Part shown: one piece after another, positions 9,941-18,621 of the stretch
Numbering within the stretch: position 1 is the stretch's first letter
Layout of the letters: every line of letters begins with the position of its first letter
NCBI RefSeq assembly: GCF_040833985.1
Contig: NZ_CP162139.1
Location: forward strand, 2,876,501-2,940,500
Reading direction: 5' to 3'
Origin: Leptospira sp. WS4.C2
Lineage (GTDB): Bacteria; Spirochaetota; Leptospiria; Leptospirales; Leptospiraceae
Length of the DNA stretch: 64,000 bases
The notes under the pieces: model-generated
What the model saw: the letters and a program-made list of their open reading frames with translations, nothing else
Database searches by the model: none
What the model was told of the DNA's origin: nothing
Program-made: the position numbers and the translations under genes

Positions 9941-10966
9941 TCAAAGTAAGTGCATGTCAGAATCTTTCCAACCTACAAGCACTTCCGAACCGACGGCGAT
10001 GTGTTCAGCTGATATTTTAAGATTTTGAGTCGATGCAATGATACGTGATCCAGTTGGAGTTTCAAAATGCATTTTGGAAGTGGCGCCCGAATATACCTGA
10101 CTTTTAAGGATTGCCTTAAATGTTCTATATCCAGTGGAATGGTTGTCTTCTTTACCGTTAGCAAAGACATGGACTCGTTCTGGACGGATCATTCCCTTGC
10201 CGGTTTGACCAGTGAGCCGTTTTGTTTCTTCTAAAGAGAGGATATTGGAAGTTCCTACAAAGTTTGCGACGAATTCGGTTTTAGGACGATCATATAATTC
10301 TTCTGGTGTGGCAATTTGCTCCACCTTACCTTTATTAAACACAGCAATACGATCAGACATGGAAAGCGCTTCTTCTTGGTCGTGAGTGACAAAAATAAAG
10401 GTAATCCCCACTTCTTTTTGAATGGCCTTTAGTTCCAATTGCATCTCTTCCCTTAGTTTTAAATCGAGAGCTCCCAGTGGTTCGTCGAGTAAAAGTACGC
10501 CGGGGCGATTGATTAGGGCGCGAGCCAAAGCAATCCTTTGCCTTTGTCCCCCAGACAGTTCAGAGGGCTTTCGATTCCCCACATCAGGAAGGCGAACCAT
10601 AGAGAGCATCTCCCCTACTCTTTGTTTGATTTCTGTGGCGGAGTTTTTTTTAATTTTTAACCCATACCCAACATTTTCAGCCACTGTCATGTGAGGAAAT
10701 AAGGCATAATCTTGAAAGACTGTATTCACATTTCTTTTGTAAGGTGGGATGCCTGTGACATCAACACCTTCCAAAAGAACCCTTCCCGAAGTCGTATCTT
10801 GAAATCCTGCCACCATACGGAGGCAGGTAGTTTTGCCCGATCCGGAAGGGCCTAACATCGAAAAGAACTCACCTTTTCTAATCCCAAAGGAGACATCATC
10901 CACCGCTATAAATTGGTCGAATTTCCTTGTTACATTTTGAAACTCGACATCGTAAACTTGGTCCAT
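9941..10966 (-). CDS. ydcT: Polyamine ABC transporter ATPase, PotA/YdcT type
   Basis: 341 aa. ABC motifs are complete: Walker A GPSGSGKTT near residue 39, Q-loop in VFQDYALFPHMTV, signature LSGGQRQR, Walker B LLLDEPLGALD and switch His in VTHDQEEAL. The C-terminal ~110 residues form a TOBE-type regulatory domain (MIRPERVHVF), as in PotA. It powers import of the polyamine at the cytoplasmic face. A strong ribosome site (AAGGAG) lies 8 bases before the ATG. It follows the binding-protein gene by 33 bases and is in the same operon. Confidence 0.94.
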   Translation of the reverse strand: MDQVYDVEFQNVTRKFDQFIAVDDVSFGIRKGEFFSMLGPSGSGKTTCLRMVAGFQDTTSGRVLLEGVDVTGIPPYKRNVNTVFQDYALFPHMTVAENVGYGLKIKKNSATEIKQRVGEMLSMVRLPDVGNRKPSELSGGQRQRIALARALINRPGVLLLDEPLGALDLKLREEMQLELKAIQKEVGITFIFVTHDQEEALSMSDRIAVFNKGKVEQIATPEELYDRPKTEFVANFVGTSNILSLEETKRLTGQTGKGMIRPERVHVFANGKEDNHSTGYRTFKAILKSQVYSGATSKMHFETPTGSRIIASTQNLKISAEHIAVGSEVLVGWKDSDMHLL

Positions 10967-10999
10967 TCCTGCTCCTTCAGAATTTTATGATGTTAGGAT

Positions 11000-12169
11000 T
11001 TATTTACTTCCGATAACGGAAATATAATCTTCAGCCCATTTTTTGTAAGGTATACATTTTCTTCCACCGGAACAATCTTCTTTCGGAGTTCTCCAAAAAG
11101 AGATTTTTTCAAAGTTGTTAAAACCATTTACTGCACAACCAGTGTCTCCAAGAAGAGCGTTTCCTTTGCAAGCAGAAGGAACCGAAGGAACTGATCCAAA
11201 CCAAGAAGCAAGGTCACCCTGAACTTTTGGAGAAAGTGAATGTTCCATCCATTTATAAGCACAGTTCACATGTTTTGAATCTTTGTGTAACATTGTACTG
11301 TCTGCCCAACCAGTAGCTCCCTCAACCGGAACAACTGAATTAACGGGTTGTTTTTCTCCAAGAAGTAAATTCACTTGGTAAGGCCAAGAAGAAGATGCGA
11401 CCAAACCTTCTTTCTTAAAGTCTTCCACTTGAACCGCAGCATCATGCCAATACTTGGGGACAAGTTGTCTTTGTTTCTTCAATAATTCAATGACTGCATT
11501 ATATTGTTTTTCATCCAACTCGTAAGGATCTTGGATTCCTAACTCAGGTTTTGCGACTTTTAAATAAAGCGCTGCATCAGCGATGTATATCGGACCATCA
11601 AATGCTTGCACGCGACCTTTGTTTGACTTTCCATCCGGCAGGACTTGTTCTTCAAAAACCACATTCCAACTAGTAGGTGCTTTTTTGAAAACCTTCGTGT
11701 TGTACATTAGTACGTTCGGGCCCCATTGGTAAGGTACACCGAAATGTTTTCCTTCTACTGTATGCCAAGGAGCATTTTGTAAACGAGAATCTACATTTTT
11801 CCAGCTAGGGAGTAGGTCCGTGTTGATTTCTTGGACTTTTCCACCGGCAACCAGACGTAGGGACGCATCACCAGACGCAGTGACTAGATCGAACCCACCT
11901 TCATTCATGAGTGCTACCATCTCATCAGATGTAGCGGCAGTTTTTACGTTTACTTTACAGCCGGAACTTTTTTCAAATTCAGTGACCCAGTCATATCCTT
12001 TGTCTGATTCACCACGTTCAATATACCCCGGCCAAGCGACGATGGAAACTTCTCCCTCGCCTTGTCCGATTTCGGAAACCTTTGTTTCTTTTTTGCCGCA
12101 GGCAACCGCGAAAGCGATTGCGAAAACTGCAACAGAAAAAACCACTCGTTTGTATGAATCGAATTTCAT
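11000..12169 (-). CDS. ydcS: Putrescine/polyamine-binding lipoprotein, YdcS/PotD type
   Basis: 389 aa with a lipoprotein signal: KR near the start, a hydrophobic core, and lipobox FAVAC, making Cys24 the likely lipidated residue. The mature part begins as a family-1 polyamine-binding protein (VSIVAWPGYIERG) and carries the YdcS-like blocks TSDEMVALM, ASGDASLRLV and YQWGPNVLMYNT. It would capture substrate in the periplasm and hand it to the two permeases. It is first in the leftward operon and divergent from gabD, whose products act on putrescine breakdown intermediates. This supports putrescine over other polyamines, but the binding-site residues were not modelled. Confidence 0.9.
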   Translation of the reverse strand: MKFDSYKRVVFSVAVFAIAFAVACGKKETKVSEIGQGEGEVSIVAWPGYIERGESDKGYDWVTEFEKSSGCKVNVKTAATSDEMVALMNEGGFDLVTASGDASLRLVAGGKVQEINTDLLPSWKNVDSRLQNAPWHTVEGKHFGVPYQWGPNVLMYNTKVFKKAPTSWNVVFEEQVLPDGKSNKGRVQAFDGPIYIADAALYLKVAKPELGIQDPYELDEKQYNAVIELLKKQRQLVPKYWHDAAVQVEDFKKEGLVASSSWPYQVNLLLGEKQPVNSVVPVEGATGWADSTMLHKDSKHVNCAYKWMEHSLSPKVQGDLASWFGSVPSVPSACKGNALLGDTGCAVNGFNNFEKISFWRTPKEDCSGGRKCIPYKKWAEDYISVIGSK

Positions 12170-12307
12170 AAACCTATGTGCTCCTGGTTTTACTTATGTC
12201 AGGGATTAGATATCAAAAATCCAAAATTAAGCAACCACTTCCTATGTTTTCAAAAAAAAGGTAGGAATTTTTAGGAGCTGGTATTTCGATGAAAGCACAG
12301 GTTTCGT

Positions 12308-13765
12308 ATGAAATACATCAAAGACAAAGACCTTTTCCGACAAGAAAACTACATTGGTGGGGTTTGGTGCCCCGCAGAAAACAAAAAAGAAATTTTAGTG
12401 CATAACCCTGCAAACGGTGAGGTAATAGGAAACATTCCTCACTCCACAGAAAAAGATACAATCCTTGCTATCCGTTCTGCAAGCGATGCATTTCGTGATT
12501 GGAAAACTCGACCAGCAAAGGAAAGAGCTGGAATTTTACGCAAATGGTTCCAACTCATGATGGAAAATCAAGAGGATTTAGCCCTCATCATGACCCAAGA
12601 ACAAGGGAAGCCACTAACGGAAGCTAGGGGAGAGATCGCTTATGCAGCATCATACATCGAATGGTTTGGCGAAGAAGCAAAACGTTCTTACGGTGATATC
12701 ATTCCCTCTCACAGAAAAGACACAAGGATCCTTGTTTTAAAAGAACCAATTGGAGTTGTGGCGACCATCACTCCTTGGAATTTTCCTGCGGCTATGCTTG
12801 CAAGAAAAGTGGCTCCAGCACTCGCCGCAGGTTGCACGGTTGTTTCCAAACCGGCAGAACTCACTCCCTACTCGGCTCTTGCCATGGCGGTGCTTGCCGA
12901 AAGAGCAGGACTTCCAAAAGGAGTCTGGAACGTGATAGTTGGTGATCCCATCCTTATCGGGAAAACAATTTTAGAAAGTAAAGAAGTGCGTAAACTCAGT
13001 TTTACTGGTTCTACTAAAACGGGGATTTATCTTATGGAAAAATCAGCGGCCACTTTAAAAAAGCTCTCACTCGAGTTAGGTGGCAATGCTCCATTCATTG
13101 TTTTTGAAGATGCCGATATTGATGAAGCAGTTAAAGGAGCTATGCTTTCCAAATATAGAAATACAGGGCAAACTTGTGTTTGTGTGAACCGCTTCCTTGT
13201 CCAGGCCTCCATTGCAGAAATATTCTCCAAGAAACTGGCTGAAAAAGCCAAAGAACTAGTAGTTGCCAACGGAATGGAACCCAATGCGCAACAAGGCCCG
13301 CTGATTAACGATGCGGCTTTGGAAAAAGTAAAATCACATATCCAAGATGCTGTATCCAAAGGAGCCAAAGTCCTTACCGGTGGAAAAGAACACAACCTAG
13401 GTGGGAATTTTTTTGAGCCGACTGTTCTCTATCCAGTCAATTCCTCCATGGTTGTGACAAAGGAAGAAACCTTTGGACCTGTCTCTTGCATCCAAACCTT
13501 CCAAACAGAAGAGGAAGCCATCCATTTGGCAAATGACACCGACTTTGGACTCGCCTCTTATTTGTATACGAAGGACATGGCACGCATTTTTAGAGTCGCC
13601 GAACAACTGGAATACGGGATGGTGGGAATTAACGAAGGATTAATTTCTTCAGAACAAGTCCCGTTCGGGGGCGTTAAATTTTCTGGAATGGGACGAGAAG
13701 GTTCCAAATACGGACTCGATGATTATACTGTAACCAAATATCTCTGCCTCGGAGGAATCACATGA
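12308..13765 (+). CDS. gabD: Succinate-semialdehyde dehydrogenase
   Basis: 485-aa aldehyde dehydrogenase. Catalytic Cys290 lies in NTGQTCVCVNRF and the general-base Glu in LELGGNAPF. Cofactor-binding PWNFPAAM and the FTGSTKTG loop are present. The extra Cys next to the catalytic one (TCVC) is typical of GabD-type enzymes. It oxidises succinate semialdehyde to succinate with NAD(P)+, feeding the TCA cycle. The best-looking ribosome site upstream (AGGAG at 12273-12277) is placed for an out-of-frame ATG at 12289 rather than for this start. Its stop overlaps the gabT ATG by 4 bases. Divergent from the polyamine transporter with 138 bases between. Confidence 0.93.
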   Translation: MKYIKDKDLFRQENYIGGVWCPAENKKEILVHNPANGEVIGNIPHSTEKDTILAIRSASDAFRDWKTRPAKERAGILRKWFQLMMENQEDLALIMTQEQGKPLTEARGEIAYAASYIEWFGEEAKRSYGDIIPSHRKDTRILVLKEPIGVVATITPWNFPAAMLARKVAPALAAGCTVVSKPAELTPYSALAMAVLAERAGLPKGVWNVIVGDPILIGKTILESKEVRKLSFTGSTKTGIYLMEKSAATLKKLSLELGGNAPFIVFEDADIDEAVKGAMLSKYRNTGQTCVCVNRFLVQASIAEIFSKKLAEKAKELVVANGMEPNAQQGPLINDAALEKVKSHIQDAVSKGAKVLTGGKEHNLGGNFFEPTVLYPVNSSMVVTKEETFGPVSCIQTFQTEEEAIHLANDTDFGLASYLYTKDMARIFRVAEQLEYGMVGINEGLISSEQVPFGGVKFSGMGREGSKYGLDDYTVTKYLCLGGIT

Positions 13766-15051
13766 CGGGCAATCAAAAACAAACCAACCAAACTCTATGG
13801 GAAAGAAGACTAGCAAACGTTCCGAGAGGTGTTACTACCGCCTATCCTGTGTTTGCCGAAAGAGCAAAAAATGCAGAAATTTGGGACATTGAAGGAAAAA
13901 GATTCATCGACTTTGGTGGTGGAATTGGTGTCCAAAATACTGGGCATTGCCATCCCAAAGTAGTAGCGGCCATCCACAAACAAGTGGACCAAGTTTTACA
14001 CACTGCCTTCCAAATTATGCCGTATGAACCTTATATCGTACTTTGCGAAAAACTAAACGCCAAAGCGCCGATTGAAGGGGGTGCTAAAACGATTCTTTTT
14101 TCTTCTGGGGCCGAAGCCTTAGAAAACGCAGTGAAAATTGCAAGGGTCGCTACGGGAAGGCCGGGAATTATCAGTTTTCTCGGTGGGTTTCACGGACGAA
14201 CCATGATGGCTCTCGCCCTTACAGGAAAAGTGGTTCCTTACAAAAAAGGATTTGGTCCTTTTGCAAGCGACGTTTACCACATTCCTTTTCCAATGGAATA
14301 CCATGGGGTCACAGAAGATGATTCCATAAAAGCTCTAAACAATTTATTTAAAGCAGACATTGATCCCTCTCGTGTGGCAGCCATTGCCATCGAACCCGTG
14401 CAAGGTGAAGGTGGATTTTATATTGCTTCTCCTTCTTTCTTAAAAAAACTAAGAGCCATTTGTGATGAACATGGAATCCTTCTCATTGCCGATGAAGTCC
14501 AGTCCGGGTTTGCAAGAACGGGAAAACTTTTTGCCATCGAACATTCTGGAATCAAACCAGACCTGATCACAACTGCCAAATCACTCGCGGCAGGAATGCC
14601 TCTATCTGCTGTGATCGGAAAAACATCAATTATGGATGCAGTAGAACCTGGTGGGCTCGGCGGAACCTATGCGGGAAACCCCGTGGCTTGTGCTGCAGGA
14701 ATTGCAGTGATGGATCTAATCGAAGAAGAAGGAATTTTAGAGAAGTCAGTCAAACTCGGAAAAATGTTAATCGCTGAACTAAACGAAATCAAAAAATCCT
14801 ATCCTCATATGGGCGAAATACGTGGGTTAGGTGGTATGGTGGCATTTGAACTCGTAGAAAATGGAGATGCAAACAAACCATCCGCTGATTTAGCAAAAAA
14901 ACTCACAACAAAAGCATTGGAACATGGACTCGTCCTTCTCTCTTGCGGTGTGTATGGAAACGTGATTCGAATCCTAGTTCCGATTACCGCAGAAGAGTCC
15001 ATCGTCAAAGAAGGTCTTTCTATCATAACAAAATCTTTAAAGGAAATTTAA
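13762..15051 (+). CDS. gabT: 4-aminobutyrate aminotransferase
   Basis: 429-aa class III PLP-dependent aminotransferase. Visible: SSGAEALENAVKIAR (cofactor phosphate binding), FHGRTMMALALTGK, the conserved Asp in LLIADEVQSGFARTG, and the PLP lysine in TTAKSLAAGMPL near residue 273. It moves the amino group of GABA to 2-oxoglutarate, giving succinate semialdehyde for GabD. Length matches GabT (about 426) better than the longer putrescine aminotransferase PatA. No separate PatA gene is seen, so this enzyme may also act on putrescine; that is inference. Translationally coupled to gabD and followed by patD after 6 bases. Confidence 0.92.
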   Translation: MTGNQKQTNQTLWERRLANVPRGVTTAYPVFAERAKNAEIWDIEGKRFIDFGGGIGVQNTGHCHPKVVAAIHKQVDQVLHTAFQIMPYEPYIVLCEKLNAKAPIEGGAKTILFSSGAEALENAVKIARVATGRPGIISFLGGFHGRTMMALALTGKVVPYKKGFGPFASDVYHIPFPMEYHGVTEDDSIKALNNLFKADIDPSRVAAIAIEPVQGEGGFYIASPSFLKKLRAICDEHGILLIADEVQSGFARTGKLFAIEHSGIKPDLITTAKSLAAGMPLSAVIGKTSIMDAVEPGGLGGTYAGNPVACAAGIAVMDLIEEEGILEKSVKLGKMLIAELNEIKKSYPHMGEIRGLGGMVAFELVENGDANKPSADLAKKLTTKALEHGLVLLSCGVYGNVIRILVPITAEESIVKEGLSIITKSLKEI

Positions 15052-15057
15052 GTCAGA

Positions 15058-16503
15058 ATGAAACAATTTAAACTTTGGATTGATGGTAAATGGACAAATA
15101 CAAACGGCGGAAATCTTATGGACATCGAAGATCCTGCCACAGGCAAAAAAATTGCCAAAGTCATAGACGCAAGTAAGGCCGATGTAGACAAAGCAGCCAA
15201 GGCCGCCCATAAAGCTTTTTATGATGGAAGATGGTCTGGGATCACACCGGCAGAACGTTCCAAAGCCCTTTGGAAACTGGCAGATCTTTTGGAAGAAAAA
15301 ACCAAAGAATTTGCAAAAGCCGAATCACTGAATGCTGGGAAACCTTATAAAAACTTAAGTTTGGCGGGAGACATTCCTTTTGCCTTAGATAACATTCGTT
15401 TTTTTGCCACGGCGGCTCGCGATGTCCACGGAAGCCGTGCGAACGAATACCAACCAGGTTATACATCCATCCTTCGCCGGGAACCAGTCGGTGTTGTGGG
15501 TCAAATTGCACCTTGGAACTATCCCCTGCTGATGGCAGTTTGGAAATTTGGACCGGCTCTTGCTGCGGGTTGCACCATCATCCTAAAACCAGCACCGGGA
15601 ACCCCCATCACCTCACTGATGCTCGCTGAACTTACCAAAAAAGCAGGAATCCCTGATGGGGTAATCAATATTGTAACGGGGGGAAATGCAACAGGCCAAG
15701 CCATTGTAGACCACCCACTGGTTCGTATGGTTTCTCTTACCGGATCGACAGGAACAGGAAAAAACATCATGAAGTCGGCGGCAGATTCTCTCAAACGAGT
15801 GCATTTGGAACTTGGTGGAAAAGCCCCACTCCTTGTTTTTGATGATGTAGACATCAATCTTTTTGCCACAAAAGCTGCGTTTGGTGCCACTTGCAATTCG
15901 GGACAAGATTGTACGGCCGCAACAAGAATCCTTGTTCCTAAATCCTTACAGAAAAAAATCACTGATGCCGTTGTAGATGCCATGAAGGCCGTAAACGTGG
16001 GAGATCCTTTTAACGACAAAACAGAAATGGGCCCTCTCATTTCTGCCATCCACCGCGAACGCGTTTTAGGTTTTATGGACCGTGCAAAAAAACAAGGTGC
16101 CAAAATCCTAACAGGTGGTGTGATCCCAAAAGGTCTCGACAAAGGATATTTTTTTGCACCCACAGTTATCACCGATGTAAAACAAAACTTTGATGTAGTA
16201 CAAAATGAAATCTTTGGGCCAGTGCTTACCATCCAATCCTATGAAAAAGAAGAAGAAGGAATCCGCCTCGCAAATGATGTCCAATATGGACTAGCTTCTT
16301 CGATTTGGACAAAAGATATAGCGCGTGCTATGCGAGTAGCAAAACAATTTGAGTTTGGAACCGTTTGGATCAATGACCACTTACCACTGGCTTCCGAAAC
16401 ACCCCATGGTGGATTCAAACAATCGGGATTTGGTAAGGATTTGTCGATTGAGTCGGTAGGTGACTATTTAATCACCAAACACGTTATGGTGGGTGGGGTT
16501 TAG
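15058..16503 (+). CDS. patD: Aminobutyraldehyde dehydrogenase (YdcW/PatD-like)
   Basis: 481-aa aldehyde dehydrogenase. Glu in HLELGGKAPLLVF and nucleophile Cys in NSGQDCTAATRI are in place; PWNYPLLM and LTGSTGTGK bind the cofactor. The NSGQDCTA block and context point to the gamma-aminobutyraldehyde/betaine-aldehyde group. The expected reaction is 4-aminobutanal to GABA with NAD+. Third gene of gabD-gabT-patD, with AAGGAA 14 bases before the ATG. Betaine-aldehyde dehydrogenase is the main alternative, made less likely by the neighbouring GABA genes and polyamine importer. Confidence 0.85.
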   Translation: MKQFKLWIDGKWTNTNGGNLMDIEDPATGKKIAKVIDASKADVDKAAKAAHKAFYDGRWSGITPAERSKALWKLADLLEEKTKEFAKAESLNAGKPYKNLSLAGDIPFALDNIRFFATAARDVHGSRANEYQPGYTSILRREPVGVVGQIAPWNYPLLMAVWKFGPALAAGCTIILKPAPGTPITSLMLAELTKKAGIPDGVINIVTGGNATGQAIVDHPLVRMVSLTGSTGTGKNIMKSAADSLKRVHLELGGKAPLLVFDDVDINLFATKAAFGATCNSGQDCTAATRILVPKSLQKKITDAVVDAMKAVNVGDPFNDKTEMGPLISAIHRERVLGFMDRAKKQGAKILTGGVIPKGLDKGYFFAPTVITDVKQNFDVVQNEIFGPVLTIQSYEKEEEGIRLANDVQYGLASSIWTKDIARAMRVAKQFEFGTVWINDHLPLASETPHGGFKQSGFGKDLSIESVGDYLITKHVMVGGV

Positions 16504-16561
16504 ATTCATTAAGACTAAGAATTCTCGAAACTAAAAAACAATAGGGGATGTCTAAGAAACT

Positions 16562-17878
16562 ATGGCATCCCCAAAGAATCCGATTGTTTCCTTTTTTGAA
16601 TGGTTGGCATCTAGGTTCCATCTACTCGACGATCTAGATCGGCCAGGCACCATAGAATCCGTTCAAAAAGGAGCGGAGTTAACGGGCACCAATTTATGGA
16701 CCCTCATCTTTGCCATTTTCATTGCAAGCATTGGCTTGAATGTCAACTCCACAGCTGTTATCATTGGGGCTATGCTTGTGTCACCTCTGATGGGCCCGAT
16801 TGTGGGGATAGGATTTGCCGCAGCCACGAACGACTTTGAAAATTTAAAAAAATTCCTTCGTACTTTAGCTGTGGCGACAATCGCGAGCATTGCGACCTCT
16901 TTCCTCTATTTTTCTCTCTCTCCCATTGATGAAGCCCAATCAGAGTTACTAGCAAGAACCTCTCCGACAATTTATGATGCTCTGATTGCTATTTTTGGTG
17001 GGGCGACTGGAATCATAGCCAACACAAGAAAAGAAAAAGGAACTGCGATTGCGGGTGTTGCCATAGCGACAGCTCTGATGCCACCACTTTGTACAGCAGG
17101 ATATGGACTATCGCAAGGGAACTGGTCTTATTTTTTTGGCGCCACTTATCTCTACTTAATAAATTCTATTTTTATCGCTATCGCCACTTTTGTTTTTGTA
17201 AGGTATATGGAGTTTCCTAAAGTCGATTGGGGTCTTTATAAAGAAAGAGAAGTTAAGGTCAAAATTTATCTAAGCCTTTTTGCTCTTATACTAATCATCC
17301 CTTCCATTTTCACCGCCTATCATATTGTGAGGACTTCTTACTTTAAGGGGAAGGCGGAAGATTTCATTCGAAATGAAATTTCAATCGACAACCGCAGAGT
17401 TTTGGAAAAAGAAATCACCTACGCGAATCAAAAAATTGAACTCACCATCATCGGACAAAAAATTGATTCGGCAAAGGAGAAAGAACTAATTAACAAATTA
17501 AAATACTATAACCTAACGGGCGTAAAGCTAATTATTCACCAAGACATATCTCAAACAAATATCGATCATTTAAAATTTGAGATTCTTTCTGAAATTTACA
17601 AAAACCAAATGAATATTGGTCAAACTAACACAGAAATGATATCGAAAGAAATCCAAATTTTTTACCCTGACTTGGTTTCCGCTAGTTTTGCAAAAACAAA
17701 AAAGTTTGATATGAAAGAGAACATTTATTTGGATACGAACCTATTTGATTCTGAATGGACAAAACTGCCAAAAGACGAGGAAAAAAGAAAGTTAATTCAA
17801 TACATCCAACTGCGAACTGGAGAAAAACAGATTGAACTCATCACAAGAGAAATCTCAAAATCTCAGAGAAACTTTTAA
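16562..17878 (+). CDS. DUF389 family membrane protein
   Basis: 438 aa. The first ~260 residues hold several hydrophobic segments including the DUF389 signature region (STAVIIGAMLVSPLMGPI, then GGATGIIANTRKEK and ALMPPLCTAGYGL). The remaining ~180 residues are soluble, charged and unrecognised. DUF389 proteins sit in the inner membrane and their role is not established. It starts 58 bases after patD with no obvious terminator between, so readthrough is possible. It converges with the next leftward gene with only 10 bases between stops. Confidence 0.85.
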   Translation: MASPKNPIVSFFEWLASRFHLLDDLDRPGTIESVQKGAELTGTNLWTLIFAIFIASIGLNVNSTAVIIGAMLVSPLMGPIVGIGFAAATNDFENLKKFLRTLAVATIASIATSFLYFSLSPIDEAQSELLARTSPTIYDALIAIFGGATGIIANTRKEKGTAIAGVAIATALMPPLCTAGYGLSQGNWSYFFGATYLYLINSIFIAIATFVFVRYMEFPKVDWGLYKEREVKVKIYLSLFALILIIPSIFTAYHIVRTSYFKGKAEDFIRNEISIDNRRVLEKEITYANQKIELTIIGQKIDSAKEKELINKLKYYNLTGVKLIIHQDISQTNIDHLKFEILSEIYKNQMNIGQTNTEMISKEIQIFYPDLVSASFAKTKKFDMKENIYLDTNLFDSEWTKLPKDEEKRKLIQYIQLRTGEKQIELITREISKSQRNF

Positions 17879-17888
17879 TGAGGTCAAA

Positions 17889-18536
17889 TTAAACTAAAGC
17901 AGCTTGTTTTAAAAAATCTTTAAAGGTATCGATGTCTTTTGTGAAAAATACAGGTTTTGGTGCCTTTGTATCTTTCAGTAAAAAAACGATCCCTTGGTTG
18001 TGTAAAACCACTTGTTCCAACTCATCAGGAGTGTAGGTATAGGTTACATTTCCTGAGTGGAATAAAAACTTTCCATTTTCCTCTCGTAAACTTCCCGAAC
18101 CAATTCGTTTGAAATTCTTAAGCCCATCTTCCATGGAATCAATATCAGAGGATTCGTCACCAAATGTAAGTTTGCCGGAATAATCCAAAAACAAAGTCCC
18201 TTCTATTTGGAATCTACTTTCTTTAGGAGCTGGTGGTTCTTGTTCCAAACTTCCATCCCCTGTCGGGAGCAGAACTTCTGATTTTTGGACCACAGAAGGG
18301 GTTACTTCTTCCGGTAAAGAATAGGAAATATGTCGGTCATCGGAAATGGCACGTTCCTTTCGGATCCGTTCATCCAATTGGGGAGAAACCGAAGAACCAT
18401 GTGGCATCCGGTATGGGCTAGATCCTTGTGGCTTTCGCGGTTGGTACGCCGTAGGTTTCGATTTCTGTGGAGAAAGGGCTACGTACAAGAAACATAGGAC
18501 ACCCACAAGAATCATAGCAAATGCAGCAAACAACAT
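17889..18536 (-). CDS. Membrane-anchored hypothetical protein
   Basis: 215 aa. A single hydrophobic segment at residues 2-22 (AAFAMILVGVLCFLYVAL) is followed by a Pro/Ser-rich linker to about residue 100 and then a compact C-terminal domain of beta-rich look (FQIEGTLFLDYSGKLTF, FLFHSGNVTYTYTPDELEQV). No family recognised. The likely topology has the C-terminal domain on one side of the inner membrane. It is divergent from the SurA-N-like gene and convergent with the DUF389 gene. Confidence 0.72.
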   Translation of the reverse strand: MLFAAFAMILVGVLCFLYVALSPQKSKPTAYQPRKPQGSSPYRMPHGSSVSPQLDERIRKERAISDDRHISYSLPEEVTPSVVQKSEVLLPTGDGSLEQEPPAPKESRFQIEGTLFLDYSGKLTFGDESSDIDSMEDGLKNFKRIGSGSLREENGKFLFHSGNVTYTYTPDELEQVVLHNQGIVFLLKDTKAPKPVFFTKDIDTFKDFLKQAALV

Positions 18537-18621
18537 ACTACCTATATTATCTTGCCAAACGGAGAATCCCTTGATTACATTTTTTCTTTACAAGGGTTTC
18601 GGAAACGGAAACGCTTCCTTT

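Noticed and set aside
12170..12307. Sigma54 promoter for the GABA genes
   Set aside because: A GG...GC pattern near TTGC is spaced wrongly (8 instead of 10 bases), so it does not fit.
15519..16232. 237-codon minus-strand open frame inside patD
   Set aside because: Exact antisense shadow of a well-supported aldehyde dehydrogenase; Pro/Ser/Arg-rich composition with no domain.
18346..18621. Upstream extension of the SurA-N-like gene
   Set aside because: It overlaps the divergent gene at 17889-18536 and the extra residues do not look like a protein; ATG 18622 precedes the membrane segment properly.
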